Shown here piece by piece: positions 1 to 10,925 of a DNA stretch of 64,000 nt (its first letter is position 1; the number at the start of each line of letters is the position of its first letter). The position numbers were made by a program, and so were the translations under genes. The stretch spans positions 13,096,001 to 13,160,000 of the forward strand of contig CM072874.1 of NCBI GenBank assembly GCA_036937835.1, read 5' to 3'. The DNA comes from Pampus argenteus (lineage: Eukaryota > Chordata > Actinopteri > Scombriformes > Stromateidae). Under the pieces are notes generated by a model. That model saw only the letters and a list, made by a program, of their open reading frames with translations, had not been told where the DNA came from and searched no databases.

Positions 1-615
1 ATTTCGTTAAACTACAGTGTAGATTCTACACGTTCATATCGACCTCGTCTCTGTGCAACTACAACCACTTCTTCCACTTCTTGCTGCAAATGGACAGGTT
101 CATAATTACCATTGTTGTCAGCATTCAAATGTATCTGAAAGTACCAAACACTTATCATAATACCACACACTGAGATAAGCAAATATGACAAATACACAAA
201 GTAACAATCTCTGTTCTGTTGGACATGTTTTGAAAATGTGCATGTTAGAAAAATCTCTTCCCGTCTTTGATATAGTGTAGTTCGTTGCTGCTTTACAAAA
301 ACATTTTGTAATTTTGCGCTATATATAAATAAAACCCACCTGACTTGAAAATTAACTTTATCTCACCTCTCCGTTGGAGTTTCACTGCCCTCACTTCTAC
401 TTATGGCCATTGCCTAAATCTTTGTACCTACTTTGCCAGCCTTTTCTTGAGCTCTGACTCCATGTCTTGCTCTGTGAGGGTTGCCTATGATTTTATTACT
501 CCGGCAGCTGCAGTATGATATTGACCTCCCTCCACCCTCTAGTAAGCCTCTGTTAATAGAGAGGCAGAGCAGTGGAATGACCAGGACCAGGTGGACCGAC
601 CTCCATCTCAGTGTA

Positions 616-630
616 ACAGCAGGGGGCACT
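616..630 (+). promoter_or_regulatory. CTCF-like site
   Basis: ACAGCAGGGGGCACT matches the core of the CTCF consensus (CCAGCAGGGGGCGC type) well. Occupancy cannot be judged from sequence, and such motifs also occur inside fish transposons. Confidence 0.35.
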
Positions 631-2485
631 CTTCAGCCTTCATTGCCATTTGTTGCTGTCACTGCCAGTTTGTGTATGCATGAAGTGGGCAGAGGGAGAA
701 CGACAATACTGCAGTTTTGTGATTGTTATTTAGTGTGTTGTTTAGTGTGCTTTATATGTGAGTATGCAGTGTGTGTAAGTGTATGGTCATGCATGACAAG
801 TCAGTGTCCTTTGCTGTACATGAGAAAAGGGCAAAAGCTTAGTGGGGAAAAAAGAGAAGATGCTGCTGATTTCTCATTAATATGTATGTCCTTCTGTGTG
901 TGAGTGTGTGTGCATGATTTAGTGTGTATTTATTCTGTGTTCTTAAGCACATGTGTCTGGCTCTGTGATGACATTTAAGGTCATGTTAGAAACTGCAGTC
1001 AAGTCAAGTGTGTGTGAATTGAATGAGTTAAGTTACAGGCCAGTTTACACATTGGTGGATGTTTATGTATCTGTATAAACAGTTTAATACCACACTATTT
1101 TGTAAAGATTATGCAGGGACAAAAAAAAAAATCTAACTCAAACAAGGTAGTTTAAATCTTAATCAGCAGCACACTGTTATAGTTTAAAATGTCCTTTGTT
1201 TTTGTGTTAATTAGAAGCCTCTTGATAGAAAATGATTACCACTCCAAATTCACACACAACAGGTTTAAGTGGGACTGGGGAATGAGATGACCATTTTAAC
1301 CTAATACCCATCACTGCTTTAACTGACTTGGAACAGCGACATCCACCAAGTATCCCACTTCAACTCAAATAAATGACCTTTTTGGTATTCAGATGTCCTG
1401 AAGTGACATCTGACAACCCAGATCCTTCCATCCGTCTGGATTGAAATTGGAGATATTTCAGACTTATGTAATGGTGATGGTTTATATAGGCTATATATGC
1501 GGTGGCTTCCAAATCCTGGAAATAGATTACCAAGCACATTTGGTCTGCACAGCTTTAAAATATTGTAGCACAATGAAAGTAACTAAAATAACATAGAATA
1601 CAACAAAATTTATTACAGAAAGTGGTGTCATGTGTTTTATAATATATCTACTAATGCTGGAAAGTTCTCAATTATAATATATATCCAGTCTAAACCCAAT
1701 AAAACCATTCTTATCCTCAAATGGGTGGGAAAAATGATACACAGTGATTGGTATTTTTCCTGAATTGAGAAAGTTTTTAAACCCCCTGCAGCAGGCCGAC
1801 ACTTTCTCCTGTTACAAACATTTTTCTGCGAGGTGACAAGTTCCTAATGATGAGAAATAATAGATAAAAAATTCAAAATGTCATGGTTGGATACCACACT
1901 TTGACATTCAAGACTGGCTTCTCCTCTACTTTTCTGGGCATGAAACTCGATATGAAATGAAAGTGAAAAGCACGGCTTCCGGCTATAGCACCAAAAATAA
2001 TAACATCACAAAGGCATCTCTTCTTTTCCATTTTTCCCATCAAGATACTGGCTTATCACAATACTTTCAGACTTTTGTGATTTAAGTTTGAATTTCACAT
2101 CTCCCTTTATTGTTGCTTAGGCAGCATGTCTTCACTCCATTAATGAAAGGAAACAAATTAGGTTTATCATTATCAGGTTCATCCCTTTTTATGACCTCGT
2201 CATTACACTGAAGGAACCTCTAATTGTGGCGGGATCAAGGTGTTTCCCGTCTATTACAGTTTAATGGCTGTTAGGAAATGCTTGTGAATTACTGATGTGG
2301 GCTAAATGCATTCTGTATCAGCAAGTACTAATACCAAACTGAAATGATGAATCCACTTGCTGTGCTTATCAGGCTGTATCGTCATTGTTTCTTTTGCAAA
2401 TGCTCATATTTTGGGCACTCTATATGGTGCCATAGAGAGATAGGGCCACATAAAAACTCTACTCTGCTGTACTACTGCTGCTCAT

Positions 2486-2523
2486 CACATATTCACATAC
2501 AGTATGATTTATGTGAATATGTG
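2486..2523. other. Perfect 14-bp inverted repeat (hairpin)
   Basis: CACATATTCACATA at 2486-2499 is the exact reverse complement of TATGTGAATATGTG at 2510-2523, with a 10-nt loop. It sits in non-coding DNA with no flanking duplication that I could see. Confidence 0.9.
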
Positions 2524-4214
2524 CATGTATGTACTTGTGTGTTTGAGCATATGCACATGTAGGTGCCTGTATGCTTTATTTTCAGTGACCCATACACTTC
2601 CCTTCTTGAGCTGCAAAATGCTTTCTCACAGAGCGCCTTCTTGCCACTTCTGTGCCTCTCATGGTGCCTGAAGGAGGAGTCATATTTAGAAGAGTAGATG
2701 CGTTTTTCTCCTCTTAAATGTATCTGTCAAGATGTTGAGTCTGCAACAAAAGTGAGAGATATTTTCTATCTTAGTATTTTTCATTAAAAAACAAACAAAC
2801 TATATCTTTTCCCAGTAATATTGAATGACCAGTTTTTATGGTACATAAGGGTGAAATGATTCCCAACAGGTGAAGCCACACAAGTGGGACTGAAAAGGAG
2901 ACACATAGGTAGCCAGTGCAATGCTGACGAATTAACTGACATACATGCAACTAAATTGGATACAAATATTCAAGTCATCCATCGGCTCTCTTGGATGAAT
3001 GCAACATTGCTTACTGATGGATATTTGCTCTTCAGCTGTGTAGTGAAAAAAGATGTGCCTTTAGAAGCCACAGCTTTCATCTGCTTTTAGCTGAAGTACT
3101 TTTTCTTAAAGTTGACATAACCTATGTGGATTTGAAAATGAGCGTAAGGCATGGAATTCATTGATCATAGGTGCTGTTGGCTGAGCGGTGAGTAATAAAT
3201 ACCCCCCCCCCCATAGGTTATAGGGAGGACAAGTAGACAGACACACAATATTGTATAATCATCAGGCGTGTGTACTGAGAAAACAGTACAATAACAAAAC
3301 ATTTCCATGCACTGCCTGTATTAGATAGATCATAAAATAACTAGCTGAATTAGTACATTTAGTTACCATTTACAATTAGTACCTTCATTTAACCTTGAAC
3401 AGCACATGCTACCAACTGACCAGCTGCGTTTAACCAACAATAATGGTTGAGTGAAGTAGTTAGTTATACTCCAGACCCAAGTTAAGCCCACCCGGTTTAG
3501 CGATGTCAGCTGGCAAACTTAATGTCTCAAGGCGTAGAAGTCAAGGCTTTCATCTTTACTATGTGTGCGTATCTCTCATTTAAGATCAGATAGGAAGATT
3601 TATCAGATCAGAATTATGTTTAGATTAATTTCCATTAAGTGTATAGAGATATAATGGCACGGGCAATTGATTGCTTGAGAAATATTTTGCTGGTTACTGA
3701 ACAAGGTTTTGTTAAAATGCATTTCAATCAGAGTTTTTAACCTTTCGGCAGCCTTCACTAGGCCCAAGGTAACATCGGTCATTGTGTGCCCATCTTGGTT
3801 CCTAAACTGCTCAGCAGACATTGTAGTTTAATGCCAGGCACTGCTATATGCTGTTGTGTGTGTGCATGTGCGAGTGTGCGCACTTGCGCTCCTGTGCTCG
3901 GCAGGTAGGGCAGGAACATGCATTATTGATGGTGTTTGAGGTATGCAAAGCAAAGCAAGGAACCTCTTTGATCTCTTATAGACGCTGTGTTGCTGGCAAT
4001 CTCTCTCAGATTCAGTCGTGTGCACACATCACCGGGAGGCAAGAGCCACAAATTTCTCCTTGATCACTTCTCCCTTTTATCTTCTTTTTTTCGTTGTTCC
4101 TCTTCATTTTTCTTTTTAAGAGATACTGCCCAAAGAACAATTGTTTTGGTATTTGTCTTGCTCTGTCAATGCGAAATAGGAAGAGAGAGTAAGAAAAGAA
4201 GAAATAAGCTATTA

Positions 4215-4400
4215 CGATTCCCCCAGTGTGGAACGATTGAAAATTAAACAGGGGAATTTGCTGCCAATTAACCGTATATTCATAAGGTACTCTTATCACC
4301 TGAACTGAATTTACATGCAGAACGATGCAGCATGTGTCGGAACAGGGGGCATAATTGCAAAGCACGGCCAAGTGAGTTATGCAAATCGTGCTCATTTCCC
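4215..4400. promoter_or_regulatory. Candidate conserved non-coding element with octamer site
   Basis: A complex, repeat-free stretch carries an exact POU/octamer word ATGCAAAT (4379-4386) and several TTAA/AATT-type cores (CCAATTAACCG). Conservation cannot be measured from one sequence. The call rests on complexity and motif content only. Confidence 0.2.
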
Positions 4401-5667
4401 CACAAATTTGAAGTGACTTAGCCTGTACCCATATTCATACAATGCCTTAATAACTTAAACATAAGGTAGCACTACTATAATTGGTGTGTTAGATTAAAGT
4501 TTCCACTGCTTAGGTAGAAAAAAATTGAATGTCCCTGAAGGCAAAAGCAGAAGGGGAAGTAAACTGACAATATACAAAAAAAAAAACACTCAACAAACTG
4601 GGTCGGATATATCTAATGCTGTTTTATTGGAGTAACGTTGATTTTCCGAAAGATATAAAAAGTTTCAGAAAAAGGGTTCAAAATGGCACATAAGCTCTTT
4701 TAACAGCTAAATGTCACATAAACATGTGGAGTATAATTGCAGTTACTGACACATACTTGTGTGTGATGTGAGATTAGAAAGTTAGATATCACCAGTGGCC
4801 CACTGTGGCGTGTGTGTGTGTGTGTGTGAGTGTGCGTGTTTGTGTGAGAATAAGGATGTACGTTAGAAAAGGTATGCAGCAGTGAAGAGATCAAGCTTAT
4901 CCTTTGTGACAGTCACTTTTAAGTCCTTTTTGAAACTGGGTGGTTCAATTTACCACCGTTGTCCCCCACCACCCCACTCCAATCACCACATATGCCCCCT
5001 ACGCTGACACAAACACACTCGCTCTGTCACACTCACAATCCTCTGATAGGCTGTTGGACAAACCATTGACCTTCACTTTGCAATCTCTGTCGATCAGTAG
5101 GCCATTCTTCCATGTAATGTTTACATCTCTGTGGGCTATTTGGCCACAATGGGGAGATTGCCTTTGGTCAACAACCTGTGTCCACAATGGTCATTTCCCC
5201 TGGCTTGGCCCAAAGGCGGGAGGCCCTCAAAGCAATACAGTGTCACTTTTTTACTCATTGATAGGAGAGAGACATTAGGGTCGGGGGAATAAATCAAAGT
5301 CCAATTATTTCTGATAACCTTTGTTGTGCTCCTGCTTTCCATGTCTCATTCACTGCATGCAGTGCACTACATAATTTGTGTGTCAGTTTAAGAGCACATC
5401 CTTGTAAAAAACAACGACTGTATACTGTAATACATGATTCCTCAATGGGGAATTGATGACTGGATTATATTTGAGTATGTTGTGTCGTATAGGTCTGCAT
5501 ATCAGTGAAGAAATGTTAACATATAGCTTATACCTTAATACATTTCGGACATAGTTAATCGTGCATGTTTAGCAATAACACTGTCTCGGAGTATGATCGT
5601 ATTTGTATTAATATTCTATTTAATTCACCATATTACAAATGTTAATTGATATTTAATGAGACATTTG

Positions 5668-5708
5668 AGCCAAATATTTTTAAACTGAAAAGTTTAAAAT
5701 ATTTGACT
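5668..5708. other. AT-rich inverted repeat (hairpin)
   Basis: The arms 5668-5686 and 5691-5708 pair over 17 of 18 positions with one bulged T and one C/A mismatch, around a GAAA loop. The core is AAATATTTT and AAACT facing AGTTT and AAAATATTT. Confidence 0.85.
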
Positions 5709-6427
5709 GTGTTTTATCGTTAATAGAAAGGGAAATGTGATCAGACACCGGACTATTCACTTCTATTAAATATTCATCCATTTTTGTTAAACATAGTAAG
5801 GTATTCAAATAATACTTTGAACTAAGTTAGTAGAGTAGGAACAAAAAGGGAACACCTCGGCCACTGTGATTAGAGTATACCTGAATAAAGGATTCATTAA
5901 TCAGTTAGATCTATAACACTTTATTAGTTGCTCAGATGTTTAACCACTTAAGAGATTTATGCACAAGCCCCCAATAGAAAATAGTTCTCATTATTTTTGA
6001 TTTGGTTTTGTCTGCTTGATGACTGTAAATATGTTTATGGCTCAATCTCTGTGAATAATTTGTTAAATAAGCCGTGATTAGGTGTGAATCTTAAATCTTA
6101 ATCGGGTTGTTTGGTTCGGTGTTACATAACAGTCCTCATCAGACCCACTAATGCTGTCATTTGAGTGTTCTATGTACCTTTGTTAGTGTGAACACATTTG
6201 TATGCATATACACAGTCACATTCACAGAGCTGAGAGCACAGTCATGTAACAAAAGGGATGGATCTGCCTGACTACACGGTCGCATGTCTGACGTATCTGT
6301 ATCTCTAGATTATTAAACAGGATTTTAGTGATTTTTGTTCTCACTGCCAGTTAAATAAAAACAGCCTCAGATAAAAAGCACTATTTCTGTGGCCTCAGAA
6401 AATGTGTGAATGCAAAACCAAAATTTG

Positions 6428-6429
<2 letters not shown>

Positions 6430-6460
<31 letters not shown>
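6430..6460. repeat. (GT)n microsatellite
   Basis: About 15 GT units followed by GAGTGAGTGA. A frame across it gives His-Thr repeats on the minus strand. Confidence 0.95.
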
Positions 6461-6463
<3 letters not shown>

Positions 6464-6589
6464 TGAGTGAGAGTGATGACCGTCTGCCTGTACATCCACA
6501 GGGACTATACTGAGAGCAGGTGTACTGCTCCATCCCGGAGCCATGCCAGGACACACAGCAACGGCGTGCCAGTGATGTCCGCTTTTCAA

Positions 6590-6775
6590 CACCCTACCTC
6601 TACCTCTCCTTCCATCTCTCCTTATATCCCTCTCTCTTTACACACAATTCCTTTCAACCTTCTTACTTCCCAGTTCCCAGTGTGCTTTTCTTCTCTCCAC
6701 TCACTTTCATTACACTCCTCCCCCTGCTTCCAAATCCCGCAGTACTCTTCACATCCTTCTACATTTGCATTTCCT
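6590..6775 (+). repeat. Pyrimidine-rich low-complexity stretch
   Basis: The plus strand is dominated by C and T (CTACCTCTCCTTCCATCTCT and similar), which keeps several frames open by composition. I see no protein motif, and the frames are not credible genes. Confidence 0.6.
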
Positions 6776-7004
6776 GACTGTGTCCAAACCTCGCCAAGTG
6801 TCCTGGGGACATTCTGTGGGCTCTTCCCCACCCATTATTTATCATTAATAGGACTGTGATGCTTTATGAAGCCCTGGAGGAAAAGTATAATGATACTGTT
6901 TTAAGAGTAGCCAGATATGAGGAAACAGAATTGTGACCCCAGCCTGAACCTGGCTCTGTTTTAGGGGCCTATCTGCTCACTATTCTGCTGCTAGATAAGG
7001 GCAT

Positions 7005-7028
7005 CACACACACACACACACACACACA
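7005..7028. repeat. (CA)n microsatellite
   Basis: Twelve CA units. Confidence 0.95.
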
Positions 7029-7167
7029 AATGACCTGGATATATTAGCTCAAATATATTTCTTTTAATTCCACTTTTTCATTACGTTGCACTTGTTTTTC
7101 ATCTCTAGATTATACATATTCATAATGTGCTTGTATATAGAAAAACATAAACCACATACATAAACCA

Positions 7168-7184
7168 CCCCACCCCACCCACCC
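7168..7184 (-). other. Strong G-quadruplex motif
   Basis: On the minus strand the sequence reads GGGTGGGTGGGGTGGGG: four G runs of three or more joined by single T loops, the most stable class of intramolecular quadruplex motif. No promoter or gene is visible nearby. Confidence 0.8.
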
Positions 7185-7435
7185 ATCCATATATTACACA
7201 ACACAAAATGATAATTTTCAACAGCACGTTAATGCGTGGAAACATTACTTTGACCAACTTTCTGTTCAACTGTTTTCTCTCTAACTTTGTCCTGCCATCC
7301 AAGCCCCTCCCCTTTTAATACTGCCTGTCTAAGCTCCCTGTTGTCTTCCAGGCTCCCCCTCATATATTAAAACCTTCCAACAGTCACAGCCACCTGGTTT
7401 ATAGCCTCACTCCATCTTCACCACATGTCATCAAA

Positions 7436-7462
<27 letters not shown>
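7436..7462. repeat. (AC)n microsatellite
   Basis: Thirteen AC units. Confidence 0.95.
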
Positions 7463-7467
<5 letters not shown>

Positions 7468-10400
7468 TTAGCCACACGAGTTAGACCCTAGAATCTAATC
7501 AAACTTTCCAACCGCATTCAACCTCTGCTCATCTGCACTCCGCTTTCACTCCAGCAGCCAATCATACACATGCACACACATTCATTATCACCCATCTCTA
7601 CTACCTTCCACCACTTCATGCCTTCACTTGCAGTACTTTCACCTGTCTTCAGTGTATTGCCTATATTATCCTCCATTCTCTCTACAGTACCTCTGTGCCC
7701 CCGCGCTTGACTGGTTCATCTGAATGTTGTGCTATCCATTCTTACAGCACCATCTAATTAACAGTCTGGCATCTTTGTGTCAGTGAAGCTACACAATTCA
7801 ACTCTTACTATTGCTCAACCCTGGAGAATGTTGGCCTGTGTGACTCGTTATATTATCTGTGGTATTTTTATATTTCTATATATTTGTGGTTAGGGGCTCC
7901 AAGGCACTTCAAGATATAACTGCATAATTAGTTTTTCAACGAGCATACATTGCCAGTCAGTTCAGCTAAATATATATCATTCAATTCTCTATCATTAGAT
8001 GCACTCTTGTTTACCCTGAGGATGTTAGACTGCTGTTCTTTATTTTTTCACTGCGACAGACTTGTTTGGCAGAGCCCATTTTTGAAAACAATCAGTGTCC
8101 TCCCAAATAGACTCTTAAAATCTCATGATTGGAATTTTCCATATTTGTGTTTGCATATGGTTTGATGATTAATTTGTAATAATAATAATAATACTAATAT
8201 AATACAATGATCGCTGTTTTTGCTTTAGCATAATGCTAGTGTGAAATATTGTAAAAACCGGATGGCTAACTTTTGTTGTTTTTTTCTGCATATAAAAAAA
8301 ATAGCACACACCACATAGCAAAAAGGGAGAGGAGTCAGCCAATGGAAGGGTTAAGAGGAGGAAATCAAAGGTTGCCAATCATTACACCTGTCCCTTTGTC
8401 TGCCTCAGTGCTTTCCACACATGCAGGTAATTGGTCAAATGCAGGAGATTATATGGATTCTCAGAAAATTGGCCTTTAATGATGTTTCAGATGACCTGTT
8501 TGTCTCCTTTGATCATGGCCTGGTAAGTGTAAAATGTGAAATGTGGTTTGCGCCCAAGGCGTTATACAACTTGTGTACACATGGGCATATACTGTAATAA
8601 GTGAGCATGTGTATGGCATATTGAGCTGTGCATGTGAATTGTCCATATCCCTGTCTCTGGCATACAGATGCTCTTTTGATCTGTTTTTGTGTCCATTTTT
8701 TTCATACTAGTTTGTGCTTGTGTGGTTTCAGAGATGAATAAATGTATGGACACAGTCCCATGGGTGCTACTTTATTACTTTCGGTTCATTGTACAGCATA
8801 AACAGGTTGACAGTTTGATTCCATTTCACTTGGCTCTTGTCATCCATATCTGATGTTGGAAAAAAACATTTTATTTCATTTGTTCACTTGCACTTACCTA
8901 TATGAAACACAACCATATTAATTGTTGTTTACATCACATGGATTACAGTATATATGCCACTTTTTATCAGTAAATGGCAGATGGGTTAATGTTATTGACT
9001 GGAAATGTCATTTAAGAACAAATAAAAAAAAAACAAAATTATGTATGCATTTTATGAGCACGTATGATACTACTCACATTGCCACAAGTAAAATATAAAG
9101 GGAGCAAAAGTTGAGGACAAACAGCCACATAAAATATATCAAATAAATTATAGCATATGAAATGTAATTATTTGAAAGATTTTCAAACTAGATGCAACTG
9201 TATTTATTTAATTTCAATTTCAATCAAACAGATTTTTCCTGTTAGATTGGTATGTTTCTTATTTTAGTTAATTATAATTTCTTTATAAAGTGATGTGTAA
9301 ATGATAAACTGTAGTTTTCTAAGTCCCATTATCCACACGACACACGTCAACAACTGAAATCACAAAATTGCAGTTTCATAAGCGTAGATTTGCAGCAACA
9401 TCTCCACTGAACGTTGTCACGAGGAGCCAAATGTATTCGCCTAATGGGCATTAATAGGCTGTTTGTGTTTCAAAACATTGAGTGATTAATTACAGATGGA
9501 GGCCCTCCAAGGTCGGGGTGACTGAATCCCATTTAGAGTGGCTTCATCAGTGCAGGGTCACCAGGTGTTTAGCTGAGGGTAGTATAGTGTGTTAGAACTG
9601 CAATTGATAGGGCAAAGCTGATCTGTGTCTCTATATGCATACATATTTTTTTTTACATAGTTTGTAGCGCATTACAGACTGGTGAGAATGTAGATGAATG
9701 AGAAAGCAAAGGCTGCGTTTATTCCCAGGCTCAGGTAGAATATAAAATTATACAATTTCAGCACAATATGCAGACAGGTGTCAAATTAGAGGAAAAAGCT
9801 GAATAAGTGACTGGAGAAACATAATGAATGCAGATGCTTCCATACAGGGCAAAAGGGGCTCACTTAATGGTTAAAGTACCAAAACCAAACCCTGTTTCTT
9901 TTCCAGGTTACTACTTTTGGGTCTCACCAAGCCTCGGGCATAAGAAGAGATTTGAGAATTTTCAATCATCTACTGATTGAAAAGATTCACTACCCCTCCC
10001 TATAGTCCTGCAGTTATTTTTGTGCTGATGCTGTTTTGGTGTTTTGCTTTTTTTTTTTTTGTACTGTCTGGACTCTCTCTTCTCTCATTTTCTATCTCCC
10101 ACTCCTGCTCTCTTTAAGTCTTAAACAAACAGTGTCAGATGAGTAAGTAGGTTGCAGATTTTAATACTAAAGTAAGAAAGTACATCATTGCAAAATGCAT
10201 CAGCGCATTGGGTTTATTAAAACTCCTTGGCATAATGTAAAATAAGCCACAGTGATGAATAAAACAATAAAGTCATATGTTTAATTAAGCAGAGTGGATG
10301 ATATAAAGAGTTGAACTGCTGTTTAATTTCCATGCATAGAATATTTGGTTTGATTTTCATATTACTATTTTATAAAGGCTTCATTCTTGCAATGACGGAA

Positions 10401-10659
10401 ATTAAAAATCCAATTTGCCCCTTTTAAATATAATACTGTTATTTCTATTTTATGGTCATCTTTAACCACTGGGTGGAATGGATCACAATTCAGAATGAAA
10501 AGTAGCAGTAAGATGCATTTCTAATGAAGATTCTCCACTGATGCGTTAGATATCTCATGAATCAAAGACTGGATTTAACAGCAAAAGTTGAAGTGTGTGA
10601 AATTAAAATGTCCAGGGATGAAAATAGTCATGATTGCGCACACTTGATGATAAGTTGTA

Positions 10660-10925
10660 ATAACCTGAAGACCAGAGAGTCCGGCTCGCCTGAGGTTGTC
10701 CGGAGACTGGGAGGTTGTATTAGGGACCTCTAGGGAGGAATTTAACTTGTCAGACTAATCATCATAATGTTAGCCTTGGGTCAAGGCCCATTTTCATCTC
10801 TTCTGTCAGAAAGCAAGGCCACTTTAGTGGAATGAGGACTCCTCTGCAGTCAGAAATCAGGCCACTGAAAGGGGCTAATTATGCTGATTAACTTTTAATT
10901 AACTATCATCTAATGTGTTGTCACA
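10660..10925. promoter_or_regulatory. Candidate conserved non-coding element, homeodomain cluster
   Basis: This is a complex stretch with higher GC than its flanks. It ends in a dense run of TAAT/ATTA cores (GCTAATTATGCTGATTAACT, then TTTTAATTAACTATC and CTAATG, 10874-10915). Such layouts are typical of vertebrate developmental enhancers in gene deserts. Function is inferred. Confidence 0.25.

Larger units (their letters stand above)
1..4214. other. Non-coding flank, no gene seen
   Basis: A+T-rich single-copy-looking DNA. Short frames are present on both strands (including 61 codons at 12-197 minus and 140 codons at 481-903 plus), but none has a domain, repeat family or splice context that I recognise. 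Notable items are the CTCF-like site near 616, the 2486 hairpin and a C12 run near 3205. Confidence 0.6.
4401..10659. other. Non-coding flank, no gene seen
   Basis: It holds a short (GT)n at about 4808-4828, the hairpin at 5668, three larger CA/GT microsatellites, the G-quadruplex motif at 7168, a CT-rich stretch, and an AAT run near 8177-8193. The stretch around 9485-9590 is more complex than average, but nothing there is assignable. Confidence 0.6.

Noticed and set aside
12..197. 61-codon minus-strand frame with a hydrophobic start and Val/Glu/Arg-rich end
   Set aside because: No recognisable family, no splice context that can be judged at the window edge, and its length is expected by chance. 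It could be the edge of an unknown element, but I cannot support it.
3170..3215. GCTGTTGGCTGAGCGGTGAG, slightly like a tRNA or SINE A box
   Set aside because: No B box follows at the proper distance. The next sequence is a C homopolymer.
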